A DNA stretch of 64,000 nt, taken from assembly GCA_029582155.1 (NCBI GenBank), contig CM055908.1:18577406-18641405 (forward strand), in the 5' to 3' direction. Position numbers and translations under genes: made by a program. The stretch's first letter is position 1; each line of letters opens with the position of its first letter. A model generated the notes under the pieces. The model had not been told where the DNA came from. It made no database searches and saw only the letters and a list, made by a program, of their open reading frames with translations. The stretch is from Panopea generosa. Its lineage: Eukaryota > Mollusca > Bivalvia > Adapedonta > Hiatellidae. Of the stretch, positions 23,600-37,066 are shown in pieces.

Positions 23600-26500
23600 T
23601 TTATCAAAAGAGTTAAGAAAAATTAAATAAACCGTCAGTTCAAAGCGGCAGACGAAGGACGCTGCAGTGACTGATATTCGAATTTTTTAACGTCATCGTC
23701 ATGCAAAAAATGTTGTTAGTTTGTTTTTATCGTTGAAATGTCTATTAAGTGTATTTTCCTTAATTTTGAACTGTACAATATAAAGGTAATTGGATCCAAT
23801 TAACTTCTACATATTGTACGGCCACAAGGTAACACCTGGGGTAGTTGATTGGCTATACACGAACAGGTATAGCATAAACGGATATATTTCATATTCCGCC
23901 ATCTTGTTCTTCGTATTACTTGAATAAATTACCTAATCTAAAGGTGCATAAACTCAATACGAGTAATATACATTATACCTCTTATTATTTTTGCTGTAGA
24001 TGAAAATTGGGCGATGTTTTGTTAAAAATTGTGCAATTTTATTTTGAATATTTACAAATGGTTTCTCAAGAGTAAATATCTTCTTGCTGCCGATGTAAAT
24101 ATATTCTTACTGCATGTTAAAGCATATATTACGACAATATATTATATTTTTAATGCCACAAATGAATTTTAATGCAGTAAAATATTGCTTTTATAAACAA
24201 CCTTAGTGGGATGGTGTCACTGCACTGACTGAAAATGAACTGGATAATATGAAGTTACTGTGCATTTTTACACAGTATAATGGAATGTCGTATAGAAAGA
24301 TCTCTGGGTAACACAGAACGCATTCAAGAACGCTTTATAACAAGCGCAAAACTAATAATATAATAAAGCCCGACTCAACATTCCCCACCAACACACACAA
24401 CGACAACATCACCACCATTGAATGAATTAGTCAACATTTCAGATAACTCGTTGTGAACACACAGCACGGAAGACATACCTGATAAAACGATACATAACAA
24501 CCATATAACGCAACCAAGTCATGACCAGTGATTAAATATCAAGTTGTTAGACTGTTACACATTAATACTGAAGGCTGTATTGTATAGTTAACATGATACA
24601 TGGGTGAAAATTATTCGTGAAAATTGAACGCTGAATTACTATAAACGACAATCAAATAAACTCATCAAAGAAATCATGTTCCGAGTAATCAAAATTAGAC
24701 GGTCGTCGATAAAATCACATTACATTTGCAATGAACACACTATATTTTGATGTTAAGGATACGTTCTGTTGATGGATTAGTTTTGTTTATATTATGCTTA
24801 GTACATTTATAAAATGCAATATTTTCATCAGCATTTTATATTAATTTGATACTTGGATTCGCTCTATCAAGTTCGCTCAGCGAAAAAAAACTTCATTAAT
24901 CCACACATTGTGGATATCAGACTTCAAAGAAACTTAAACCCAAGAGAAGTTAGCTAGTCTGACTCATATACACTACGTTTAGTGGTGTGATTATATTGTT
25001 ATCTATAAATGCAATTGTTACAACAAAATAATATTTACAATGAATTTATGAGTTGTAAAAACACACAACAAATATCTAAAACAATGTGGAACTTTGTAGA
25101 TATATTCATTTACAAATTTAAAATTTCAAGTTAACTCCCTTTTCATTGAATAATGAACAAAATTGAAAACCTCATTAAATGTGTTTCACAATACTTTTTT
25201 ATTTTGTTTCACAATTAACATAACAAAGACAAGTTTTTGATTGACATTAATGAGTTTAACCAATAATTTCCGGGATCGTGGTAAACGCAGGGTCTGAGCT
25301 GTTATCAGAGTGATTTCTTATGTATACAGTATGCATTATTAAATGTACTCAGTATATGTATAGTATAAATCAAATGGCCAATTAAGAGGCGAAACACACT
25401 GTCATTGTTTCTTCTTGAAATTGTGTAATGTTTTATCCTCATATCTTTTGACGGTTGTACATTTTAACGGTATAATGTATAAATACACGGTTGCGGCCCT
25501 TTTTAGTGACGCATTCATTCAACTGTACTAGAAACAAGTGCTATGTAATTTCGTTCGAAATATTTTCAAAATGATTTGTAGTGAATTTGATATCCCTCTG
25601 CAGGTAGGTAGAGCATACTCTAACATAGAATATACTGCAATGAGACTGCTGTTAACAAGAGGGGACCTTTATTTGCATTTTAACATAATTTTAAAGAAAG
25701 AAACTTTTAGTCACTGGCTAATTAACAACACGTAATTGTGCAATTAATTAGCTGATACATTCTTAGAAAAAAATGCATCAACATTTTTTCTTTGTGTATT
25801 TTTGCCCATTTCCTCAATTTGTGTATACAGTCTTTTTGGCGTTGTTGTTGGTGGTGGTTTATTGTTTTTGTTGTATTTTTGTAGCTGTTTTACTAAGCAT
25901 ATGTTACAGTAAATTTGTTAAGTTATTATTATAATTGACAGAGTTGTGGTGACAGTGAATGCTACATTTGCTGTTGCATATTCATTGACATTTTTAAAGC
26001 ACTTTATATCTAATTAAGTTTTGAGATTTTATAATCTTTCCTTTTATATTCTGATATATTATTCTTTTATAATGTTCAACTTTCACATTTACGGCTTTGA
26101 TACGATATTCTTAAACTGATCCACGCTTAAGTAGTTGGTTTTATATATCAAGCACTTATTAGCCCTTGGTATATTAATTTTTTTTTCGGAAAACATCTAG
26201 CGTAGTAATACAATAAACTATACGTTCTGCAAAACGACTAAAATATCATCAGGAGAAACAGCAGGAATAGTTGTACAAATTACGAGCAAATAAAAACATA
26301 TCTTGATTTTAAGAACTATTTTTTCATAAAGATGCAAGAAAAAGCAATCGAAATGGTGCTTAATATCCTCCTCGTATAGCTTAAATAGCATTAAATGCAA
26401 GACACTCACGGCATGAACATAATCATACAACTATCAAAAATTAAACCCTGTAGTTATCTAACGTTATATATTGTTCTGTTGTCTCATTTTTAATATTCTA

Positions 26501-28020
26501 AAGGTATTATTCAAAACCTTTGTAGGAATTTCGATAACATTCTCAAAATAAACGTTATACAATTGGACCATCTAGTAAGACAATCATGATATATTGAGAT
26601 GTTTAAGCAATACGAGAAGCAATAACAACGATAATTTCTCTTTAGTTAAGGTTTAATATAAATATTCGACTTAACTGTGCATACAAAGTATGAATTATGT
26701 ACTTAAATATGAATCAATATAAAAAAACTTACAAAATGAAGACAATTTCATAAGGTTAAGGTTATGCTTAGAAATAAGACAATATATGTTAAATACGAAA
26801 CTTCATATTCAAATGATACAGTCAAAACAACAGAATAAACATGTTACTATCCTATACGTGCTTTACATAATACATTCATATCACCATTCGAGTATGTTTG
26901 CTGATTTCTTTTTACCAAAAAATATAGTTTTAATCTAATTTCAAGTGTCAACTTACAGCCACAGTTTCATGTGATTAATGTACAAATCATTCTTTGATTC
27001 ATGTGACTCTATTTGAAATATTGGAAAACAAAAACAAAATATATTATACTAAAATGGATTTTATTTTTCAGCTGTTGATTATGAAGTGTTATGCACCAGA
27101 CATATGCCCCAGAAATATGAATATTGGCCGAGACGATATTTACTTGTTTTGATATATAAAATCCATTACTACTATTCCCGAGAAGTATCTTTAGTAACGA
27201 AAACGGGTGAATATCTATATAATTTTTATATAAGCTTAACTAAAAGGAAAAATAGTACCGAATATTTTTTACTCATTGGACAAATAATTTTTATTAAGAT
27301 CATAAATTAAAAAAAATATGTTAATATACTAATGAAATCGATACTCATACAATGTTTCATATATTTCTGCTTTTGTACTCCTCGTAGATTTTCTTTAAAA
27401 ATAGCAGGATTTATGACGAGCAACAAATGTTGAAGAACGTGTTTTGAAACTCTTGTAAATATGGATGTTTAGGATTTTGTTTCTGTATTGTGGTGTATTC
27501 ACTGTGTATACCAGATTTCTAAAAAGATACCATTTCGGTCTCAATGGTAAAATTACATAATGTACGATTCAGCGGCTCATTAACCTTCGTAAGTTTAACA
27601 ATTTCTTAGTGTAAAATTTGAAGTAACGAAAAATAAGCGGGAACATGCATTTGGTGGTCGCTTACATAATTTTATGAACTTTAATGAACCTTGTCAATAA
27701 TATTGTTTTTAAAATATCGCAAGAAACGTTGATAGGTGTCACAATTTGATCGTAAAGAACTTAAAGGTTACTAAAGATAGTGAAACGGGTCCCAGTAGTG
27801 TAATAAATTATTATGTATGAACAGGAATTAACAAGTCTTGATACTAGACAAAAATGCAATACAATTGCAATACAATTATACAGTATATTGATCTTTGCTT
27901 AAATGGATTGACGTTAAGTGTGAAGAATTTGGCCTTCAGCATTTTATTTTGCAATCTAATTATGTAGAAAAATAGTCGTCGAATTACTGTTACAAATTAT
28001 AAAAGAGTCATCTACATTTC
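23600..28020. other. AT-rich non-coding DNA
   Basis: About 4.4 kb with no supported gene or array. A 31-codon minus frame starting AAGATGGCGG at 23902 is discussed in the findings. The plus frames at 25538-25735 and 27086-27310 and the minus frame at 26218-26430 lack recognisable content. Confidence 0.45.
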
Positions 28021-28024
28021 GTGG

Positions 28025-28145
28025 GTTGGTTCATGAAGAGCAGTGTAATGAAAACGAATGGTGATTAATCTTCTCTTGGCATAGTTAAATGACATTAAAA
28101 GCAACATAATTATCAACAGTAACCCAGTTATACACCTAATGATAA
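28025..28145. repeat. Dispersed repeat family C, copy 1
   Basis: GCATAGTTAAATGACATTAA plus AAGCA here matches GCATAGTTAAACGACATTAA plus AAGCA at about 32520. Flanking similarity extends over roughly 115 bp. No inverted ends or coding capacity are apparent. Confidence 0.5.
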
Positions 28146-28471
28146 TGAAACTAGGCTTGCCACTACTTAGTTATAACGTATTATCAAACCAACAATAATA
28201 CAACGTGTTTGTTTTACATTAATTTTGCGTTCTATTATCTCGTAATTGCATATTTCAAATTCATGAAGAATACTTATTTCGTTTTGTAATTTAATAAGCC
28301 GTGTAAAATTGTCGGGACCATCTAATACCACATGTTATAATTATATTTAGTTGTCTAAGTAGACCAAACTGTAATAACATTTGTAACCAGTTGAAGATGG
28401 AGTTGTAAATATGATACTTCGTAGTGTAATGAATGCTTGTAACAAGACTATAAATACGACTGAAGAACATG

Positions 28472-29161
28472 AATGACACTTACGCAATTCTGAAACTCTG
28501 CCATCATTTAAACGCCAGCTTATGAATCATTTGTTTAAACCCACCAAAAAAACATGTTTTTATTTAAGAGGTCCTCGTAAATTATCTATTTTTCATGCAC
28601 GTTTAAGAAATGGTTGCAGTAACCTTAATTATGATTTATTTGTCAACAAATTAAAATTATATTCAACTTGTGAAAAGTGTGGGCATGAAAAAGAGGATGC
28701 CGAACACTATTTCATGCAATGTCCTTCTTTTTCAAACGATCGACTTCGTCTCTTTCATGCTACACGTCACCTTCATCCTTTAAGTGTTAAAACCCTGTTA
28801 CACGATAAAGACGATATTTCAGACGATGAAAAAATTGCTGTATTTTACAATGTCCAAACTTATATTAAAGACACTAAACGTTTTGATAAAGAATAGATCT
28901 TATTAATTTTAGTATTTACCTCACAGTGGAGCCCCTCATTTAAGGTCATTGGAAGCATATATTTAAACAATGTATCCTATTTCATTTTTTCTTCTTGCTT
29001 CATATATGAATATGTTTTATTGACATCTTGATTGTTTTTGTAAATAATTTGTTGTTGGGAAGGGCCGATTTTAATGTTTGATAACTTGTCGCCCAACTCT
29101 TTTGCTACTACATGAATATAAAAAAGCAATAAAGTATGTTTAAAGTAAAGTAAAGTAATGA
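28472..29161 (+). mobile_element. 5'-truncated LINE copy with 3' UTR and AAAGT tail
   Basis: After the coding remnant, a 3' UTR runs to a short tail TAAAGTAAAGTAAAGTAA at about 29142-29159. AATGAC at 28472-28477 and at about 29157-29162 could be a 6-bp target duplication, though this is short enough to be chance. The (AAAGT)n tail is a typical LINE 3' microsatellite. Confidence 0.75.
28477..28896 (+). pseudogene. Non-LTR retrotransposon reverse transcriptase, C-terminal end
   Basis: The open frame begins after a stop at 28474 and runs to TAG at 28894-28896. The peptide includes NSETLPSFKRQL, then LRGPRKLSIFHARLRNGCSN, then a CCHC-type knuckle CEKCGHEKEDAEHYFMQC (Cys-x2-Cys-x8-His-x4-Cys). 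This arrangement, LPSFKR then ARLRxG then the knuckle, is typical of the C-terminus after the reverse transcriptase domain in animal LINEs, where the finger is thought to bind nucleic acid. It lacks the polymerase palm and endonuclease, so it is a 5'-truncated copy as usual for target-primed reverse transcription. The frame itself is intact, suggesting a fairly recent insertion. The LINE clade (for example CR1, RTE-X or Jockey-like) cannot be fixed from this end. Confidence 0.88.
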
Positions 29162-29219
29162 CGTAAACCCAAAATATTCTTAGGTAAATAAACTTAAAAA
29201 ACATCAAGTGATGCTATAT

Positions 29220-29700
29220 GTAAATGTGCACGGTGAAATTGCAGAAGCCAGGACAGACACCATTTAAGACCCATGGAGGAACTCTCGACCAATTGTTTTC
29301 TAGTTCTTCTATTCACAACACAATTGATCATAGCCCATTTAATGAACGTAATCGGATGTTAAGGACATTTAAAGTGACAATGGTCAATGATTATAGAAAG
29401 TTGGTAATTCACATCATCATCTTCTAAGTAGGATAAAGTTGAGTCATAGGCATATTTTTCAACTAGTGTTGCTTTTGCTAGAATTACAGTAGTTAAATTG
29501 AGACAAATCTAACAATAATGTAAAGAGCATTATATATAACGCATTTCAGCAGAGACGATTCATTTTATTGTAGTTTTCAATTTTGTACTTATACTTCGAT
29601 TCGAATTTTCTGTATGTTTTACTTTGTTAGAATTTACGTTATTATTGCCACTAAGTGCTCATGCTGTTTACTATCAATATTGAAAGGATACGCAGAGTGA
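29220..29700. other. Non-coding DNA with an unrecognised 67-codon frame
   Basis: The plus frame at 29224-29427 starts with GTG or an internal ATG and reads THGGTLDQLFSSSSIHNTID. It has fairly mixed composition, but I recognise no family and see no splice context, so I do not call it a gene. Confidence 0.35.
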
Positions 29701-29769
29701 CAATACACTGTTGTTTTGGTACTGAGAAGCTGTCCATTAGCAAATAGTTGTTACAGCAGACACTGAGAT

Positions 29770-29993
29770 CAGTAGTCTTATTTTTATTGGGGTTAAGCGC
29801 CATTTTCAAGTTTTGTAGGTAGTGGACGATCTCAGAATGAATCCGAATAGAACTACCGTTCTTCCGCAAGTAACTGGCAAATATTCTCATATACGGTACT
29901 TTGGTCTAGCGAGGCCAACGTGCTCAGTGGTGTGAGGAAACTGGTCGAATAACGACAGCGCCTTAAGCCACTCGGCTACAGAGGACGTTGTTC
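29770..29993 (-). mobile_element. tRNA-headed SINE (family S2, fullest copy)
   Basis: On the minus strand the head reads TGTAGCCGAGTGGCTTAAGG, a clear Leu/Ser-type A box, but the B box is decayed. The body passes through TTACTTGCGGAAGAACGG and ends with AATGGCGCTTAACCCCAATA then AAAATA. A homologous body segment is at 53945-54040 and a shorter piece at 49425-49465. The 79-codon minus frame at 29651-29890 lies inside it and is an artefact. Confidence 0.75.
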
Positions 29994-29999
29994 TTGACT

Positions 30000-30710
30000 A
30001 ATTTATCACTTTTGAAACACGAGAATTAGCTCTTTATAACACATCGCCATTGCAGAATATGAACAATTACTACATAAACACATAGCAAATAAATGTGACA
30101 AACGTCAACTCGGAGGTTGGTAAATTGGTGACTTGCATAGCCTTTCTTAGTATTTTAAGGTATTGCACCGATGCAGACGAAAAAAATTTTAAAAGATATT
30201 ACCAAGATTATCTGTATCAAGATATTTGGTGTTAAAATGGCATGACGTATTTGGGATAGACGTATAAGATAGAAGGATAAGGAAAGGATTTGGAGACTCG
30301 AAATGTTGTCTTTTTACTGATACATTGTTAACTGCTACTGGCAGAGAGATAACTATCAATTGTTTCATCAGTTATAATTGTTACCGCATGCCGCATCACT
30401 GCCGAAAGGAAACTCTATATTTGATTCGTATTCCATTTATAATTTTAGGTCTATATACGGCTGTATGCCATGCAGAATGCAGAATAACATTACCTAGCCA
30501 AAGCGTCGAAATGTTGTTATAGGTCAGTATCTCTAATATTTGTGATAAACAAAAGTTAACAATACGTCTTGGCGTTTTAATATGTTAAGGAACTAACTCA
30601 GTAAGACTGAATGTGAACATTATCATATACTATCATGAACTAATCTGTGAATATATTGCACACATACCTTAAGCATTTTAATATTGTATAATATTATTTA
30701 ATATATTTCT
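30000..30710. other. Non-coding spacer
   Basis: No gene, RNA or array seen. The 65-codon plus frame at 30325-30522 starts at TTG and is not supported. Confidence 0.4.
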
Positions 30711-30716
30711 TGTAAT

Positions 30717-30815
30717 TGTGTTGTTGTTCTTCTTCGTTTTCTTCTTCTTCTACTTCTTCTTTTTTCTTCTACTTCTTGTTCTTCTTGTTTTTGTTCTTGT
30801 TCTTGTTGTCTTTAT
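30717..30815. repeat. TTC/TTG-type imperfect trinucleotide microsatellite
   Basis: Runs of TTC, TTG and TTT triplets dominate this strand. The overlapping Phe/Leu-rich frame is a by-product. Confidence 0.9.
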
Positions 30816-32040
30816 GTTTGGTTTATTGTTTTTTATGTGTTTTTTATCGTTGTTGTCTTCCCATGCCATAACAAGACAATCAGTTACGTCAGTTGAATGC
30901 TATTTACGTTAATACTCAAGTGTTCGTGTAAACAAACAAACTAGTTATTTTTTATGAAGACAAAACATCAATCAAGTTAATCCCAAAACTGTACTCTGCC
31001 ATCTTAGTATAACTTTATAGAGGATATTTAGTAAAAAAAAAGTATTTATATATAGTACACTGGGGATATATCGTGGTCGCCGATATGTTTTGTAATACTT
31101 GTTTTATAACTATAAATGCTCTTACAAATGGAAAACAAAGTGCTTAACAAGGATTAACTATATGTCTTTGCGATGGATATAACTGTACGTATATACACCT
31201 AGTTTTATATCAATGCCCAATATACTCGAATAATTAAGATATGACAAGATGATGACTCACAATAAAATTCTACGTTTTTCATTAATTTAAAATATTAATA
31301 TTTCATACAAAATTGTATTATAAAACGTGGTTGTAATTAGTTCTGATTTAATCTTCACCCGCGGACATAATGGGATAAATATATATCAGACGTCTTCGCA
31401 TAGCAATGATATAATAATTACATAAAAATAGTTTAAATTAAAGTAAGAGAAACACACTCTTTTAACAACATATTCTTTTTAAACAGTGAAATCTGTAAGT
31501 ACGTAAAATCAGATTGAATAATGAAAAGCCTGTAAATCTAAATTATTGAAGTCCAGTATTGATTGATACATTTATCATGACACACTCGCAATTACTTCAA
31601 TACGTCACAGATTATTCTATTTTATTCTATTCAAAAGCAGTAAAATTCCATAACAAGTATTATTCGAACATATTTACAACTCTGAATAATAACGTTGTCA
31701 GTTCAAAATATGTTATTTATAAGAATATCACAGTGATATTATTCTATTTATGCGACATGAGTCAATATATATATATCAACATACTCCCTTTCAAGTTTTG
31801 GCATTTCTAGAAATAACTAATTAAAACGTATTCTTGGTGCTCGTTTTGTATGTGTTTTTATTTTATTTTTTACTGATATCAGGTATATTTGTTTTAAAAC
31901 ATGATTAATACGATTAGTGTAACCGTTTACATGAAAATAATGTATCTGAAAATGTCAGATTTATTATTTTCAACATGTTCAAATGATATTCTAAAATAGT
32001 ATTATAGCCGAAAAAGCAATATTGTTACATTAATTGAATG

Positions 32041-32066
32041 GTGCACAACTGTGTTATGAGACGTGA
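32041..32066. mobile_element. Right-end remnant of MITE family M1
   Basis: GCACAACTGTGTTATGAGAC resembles the 18813-18832 terminus GCAACTGTGTAGTGAGAC. No matching left end is obvious nearby. Confidence 0.45.
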
Positions 32067-32461
32067 AGAGAATGTTTAAGGAACTTTTATGAAACAAACA
32101 ATGTTAAAATATATACATATGGACAACAAATTTATTCTTTGCTGATATTCGGATCATTAAACATTTTGACAATGATTGCATTGAGATGATGCATTTAATT
32201 TTACAAATTGTACTTTGGTGATTTTCGAAAATGAATTTCAGTTATATTAATTGGGTTTAGGGGCTACAATATGTGAACTGACATTTACATTCACAAAATA
32301 TAAAAAAATCAATTTTCTTGTAATACCATTTAAGACAATATGCCAAATTTAGTATCTCATATTCATTAAAACTTTGTAATCATTTGTTCGCCTAAGAATT
32401 GTTGCAAAACTGATTATTGCAGAACACATTTAGCACTACTATTATAAATCAAATAGAACTT

Positions 32462-32580
32462 GTGAATTGCTTTGTTGAGAGAATTGTAATAAGAATGAAA
32501 TGCTGTTAAATCTATTCTTAGCATAGTTAAACGACATTAAAAGCATAAAATGTCGCAGAATAAACACATTTATACGTCAA
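32462..32580. repeat. Dispersed repeat family C, copy 2
   Basis: Same orientation and layout as 28025-28145, centred on GCATAGTTAAACGACATTAA. Confidence 0.5.
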
Positions 32581-34635
32581 ACAATAGCAATATAATGTTT
32601 GTTATTAATTATTATTAGAATTTGATTATACGTGTCTAGGTTTCATGACTTTCCTTAATTATATCCAATCAGAACGCGAAGTAATAGCACCATTAATTTG
32701 CTTATGTATAGTTTAATTTTCACGTTGTAATATTTCAGGATTACTGATGCATCTTTACGAAGAGAAATGATATTGCAAAATTCGGTTAATTCCCACCATT
32801 AAGGATGATGACTAAGCACTGAATCATTAAATGTGGTTTCCGCAAACATTCCATTTAGCTTTGTAACGGTTTGCTTTTTTTGCATTGGGCTGTATTTAAC
32901 CTTTCTCATGACGGATTTACCACTGATCTGTCATTATTATTGACCTTTGTTTGTTTTTGTGCTGCAGTGTTCTGTGAGTGCTACATCTCCTGCTATACGT
33001 GAAGTGTCTCATTGTGTGTACAACAGTTCTTACAAAGACGTTTGTGTTTTTTTTACTCATTTCATCTGAGCCCTAAGGTGACTAGTCTTTAAATTAAGCT
33101 CCGTAAAATGCTGTATACGCTATATCTATACCTAAATATGCATGTTCGTGCGAATGGTGCGTATATCGTGTAACTGATAAATATGCATCTGCTTTCATAT
33201 ATGAATACAAGTGCATGGTATTATCAAATAGTTATGTTATGTTAAAGTTTACAAAAACAAAGTCATTGGTTGCGTTATAATACTTTGTATTTATTTATTT
33301 TGGAGTTTAAATGCGTTATGTTTCTTTAAATCACATAACTGAACTTGTGTTAAAACTAAATGTGTGTTTTGAATGTAAAGCAGCTTAAGTTAAGACATTT
33401 ATTGGTGGCTTTACTAGATTACTGAAATTAAATTGTTTTATTTAATGACACATATTTGAATATCATATTTTATTGGTGAGTGTTCAAATTTTACACTAAA
33501 CCATACTTTTTATTGGTCGCCCATGCTTTTAAGCATTTTTTTAAAAAATGGAAATACTAAACAGAATATCAAGAAATAGATCTTGTACAAATATCCATTG
33601 GTATTATTGTATGTAAAAACGTAACAATAATATAGCAAATGAAAAATATAAAACCTTATGAAAAAATAAGCATATTCTCTCTTCATTAAAGTACGTATAA
33701 ATATTAATAAATATAAAAAATAGACAGAAAATTTAACTTATCGTTCCGAAAGCTGAATGACTTTAATTGCTCGAATTATAAACGCAAACGTCGTGTACAT
33801 AATACACTACCTATCGGAGCCTACTTTACCAAGGGAAAATAATTATAATCTATTTCACTACATTCAAACTACGAAAACGTATTATTTGTCACAATTCCCA
33901 GACACGATATTCTAAGAAACTCAGACAAAGTGTACAATTGTGATATATTACAAGCCTATCAGGATGCTTGTTATATTCCAAGTAATAATATCGTAACAAA
34001 CACACAGAAACGGTGAAAATAGGTGCTGTCGCCTGGAAAAGTACAGAGATAAAATACCTATGCGGGAGTTAACACCTAATTTCCTTAAGTATATAGATTT
34101 TAAGATAGTTTATCCTCAAATAAGACTAAGTATGTAACGGACATGCTCCCCACAGCAACAAAAACACCACCGATACTTAGAATAATCATACACGTAACAG
34201 GTATTATATAAACATAAAAAAGATATTTCAGAAAGGGTCACCTGCTTGGAATAGTTTGCTACAAAACTGTCACTGAGAACCTTTCACCTGGCCCATTCAC
34301 GTGTGTGCACCACCTGGATCTAACACCCGTCGTCAAATCATAAGACGTTATAATATATATTTATACCGTTAGTTTGTCGAATTGGAAATAAGAATTTATT
34401 TGATCAACAGGAAAAACTCATTCAAAGGAAACGGTCGCATTTAAACCTAAATAAGTTCACTTTGATAGATATTTAAAATATTTGAATGAAGAACTAATGT
34501 TCGATATTTTGTACATTTTGGGGGTATTTGATGAAGTGTCAAAGGTATTGATGACATCAGTCTTTACAATTGGTTAAGAGCTTCAGATCTCTCTCGTAGC
34601 ACAAACAGTCTGCACGATGATGAATCTAAAAAAAT

Positions 34636-34818
34636 GACATATCCTGAAGCGCAGACGGTTAAGATTATTCTAGTTTCTAATTTTGTAGACAGACGTTCTT
34701 TCGGATTCACTGCACGTTTTGCTTTACTGCCGAGAGATTGGTTAGAAACGACGTTATTAACGTTACCATGTCTCTATATATTCTGTCAACATATAATATA
34801 TCATCAAAAGGATCATCT
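34636..34818. repeat. Dispersed repeat family A, copy 4 (divergent)
   Basis: Shares TTTGTAGAC, GGATTCACTGCACGT, ACGTTA and terminal CATGACCTT with the other copies. The minus strand contains KRAVNPKERLSTK, again with RAVNP, and MVTLITS in a shifted frame. Confidence 0.42.
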
Positions 34819-34829
34819 GCCATGACCTT

Positions 34830-35520
34830 CGGCAATCTAGGAAATCTAGGAAAACATACCTATAATTAACTACAAGTAAAAATGATCATTTGAATACATG
34901 ATACAATTAGAAACTCCAGATATTGAAATTCAATGACATTATCTAAGCTCAATATATACATATCATCAGATTAAAAGTTGACATATATTGGGACTTCGTA
35001 TTGTTTATTTTTGGTTGGGAAAAAATTTCATGGTACGTAAAACTCTTAATATTTATATTTCTAACACATATCCCAGGATATCCCATGAATCATCGTAAGA
35101 ATCACACCATTGTTTAACTAACAGGTTGTTGACAGATATACTGAATGTAATTTATAATATATGATATCTCTGTTGCGTGGAAGTAAAAATATGCACCGAA
35201 AAACTAGTGTTAAAACATGTAAAAGCCTTCGAATTGATCATCGTGTCACTCGCTAATTGCAAACATCCAGCCACAAGGAGTACCATATACATTAACATGA
35301 CTTTTGTATTTGGTGAATACACTTTATATCGTTTGACAAGTACTCGGTCGTCAATCATCAGGACATCTCATAGAGAAACTACATTCAGCTGATGTAAAAG
35401 TTATAGATATCCAAGCATGGTTCCAATATTAAACTTATTAAATTAATTTGATAAAAATACAATACTTACTGAGTGACTATGACACACTAGGTCACTATGT
35501 GAATAGAAACAGATGTAGAT
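34830..35520. other. AT-rich non-coding DNA
   Basis: Overlapping short frames on both strands near 35152-35392 cancel each other and neither is recognised. Confidence 0.4.
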
Positions 35521-35526
35521 TACTAA

Positions 35527-37066
35527 GATAGTCTGAATGATATACACATCTAAAACAGGTACACACTTGATAGGTCACATATTGCTATATTGATAAACAT
35601 ATCTAAAACATGCCCGTGTAGGTATATTCACACTTTAAAGTTCACATATTGCTATATTGATATACACATCTAGAACAGGCCCGTGTAGTTAGGTGCACAC
35701 TTAATAGTTCACATATTGCTATACTGATATACACATCTAGAACAGGCCCGTTTAGGTATGTACACACTTGATAGTTCACATATTGATATACTGATATACA
35801 CATCTAGAACAGGCCCGTGTAGGTGGGTACACACTTAATAGTGCACATATTGCTATACTGATATAGACATCTAGAACAGGCCAGTGTAGGTAGAAACACA
35901 CTTGATAGTTTACACATTGCCATATTAATATACACATCTAGAACAGGCACGTGTAGGTCGGTACACACTTGGCAGTTCACATATTGCAATATTGACATAC
36001 ACATCTAGAACAGGCCCGTGTAGGTATGTACACACTAGATAGTTCACATATTGCTATATTGATATGCACATCTAGAACATGCCCTTGTAGGTCGGTACAC
36101 ACTTGATAGTTCACGTATTGCTATACTGATATACACATCTAGAACAGGCCCGTGTAGGTAGGTACACACTTGATAGTTCACATATTGCTTTATTGATATA
36201 CATATCTAGAACAGGCCCGTGTAGGTATGTACACACTTGATAGTTCATATATTGCTATACTGATATACACAATTAAAACAGGCCCGTGTAGGTAGGTAAA
36301 CACTTTGATAGTTCACATATTGCTATACTGATATACACATCTAGAACAGGCCCGTGTAGGTAAGTACACGCTTAATAGTTCATATATTGATATATTGATA
36401 TACACATCTAGAATAGGCCCGTGTAGGTTTATAGTTCACATATTGCAATACTGATATACACATCTAGAACAGGCCCGTGTGGGTAGGTACACACTTGATA
36501 GTTCACATATTGATATATTGATATACACATCTAGAACAGACCCGTGTTGGTAGGTACATACTTGATAGTTTACACATTGTCATATTAATAGACACATCTA
36601 GAACAGGCCCATGTTGGTCAATACACACTTGGTTGTTCACATATTGCTATATTGATATACACATCTAGAACAGACCCGTGTAGGTCGGTTCACACTTGCT
36701 AGTCCACATATTGCTATATTGATATACACATTGAGAACAGACCCGTTTAGGTCGGTTCACACTTGCTAGTCCACATATCGCTATATTGATATGCACATCT
36801 GAAACAGGCCCGTGTTGGTAGATACATACTTGAAAGTTCACACATTGCCATATTGATATACACATCTAGAACAGATCCGTGTAAGTCTGTACACACTTGA
36901 TAGTTCACATATTGCAATACTGATATGCACATCTGAAACAGGCCCGTGTTGGTAGGTACATACTTGATAGTTCACACATTGCCATATTGATATACACATC
37001 TAGAACAGGCCCGTGTAGGTTGGTACGCACTTGATAGTTCACATATTGCTAAACTGATATACATAG
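35527..37066. repeat. 67-bp minisatellite, about 23 copies
   Basis: The unit combines ATATACACATCTAGAACAGG, CCCGTGTAGGTAGGTACACA and CTTGATAGTTCACATATTGC. Starts of AGAACAGG at 36141 and 36208 show a 67-bp period. Copies vary by about 5-15%, with occasional deletions (near 36425). Small minus-strand frames of repeated MCIS..QC type are by-products. Confidence 0.95.

Larger units (their letters stand above)
30920..34630. other. AT-rich non-coding DNA
   Basis: No supported gene. Two short dispersed-repeat pieces (32041-32066 and 32462-32580) are listed separately. An 83-codon plus frame at 31559-31810 has no recognisable content. Confidence 0.45.

Noticed and set aside
29224..29427. 67-codon plus frame with mixed composition as a gene
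   Set aside because: No recognisable family, no splice context and close to the expected length of chance frames; kept only as a note in the spacer entry.
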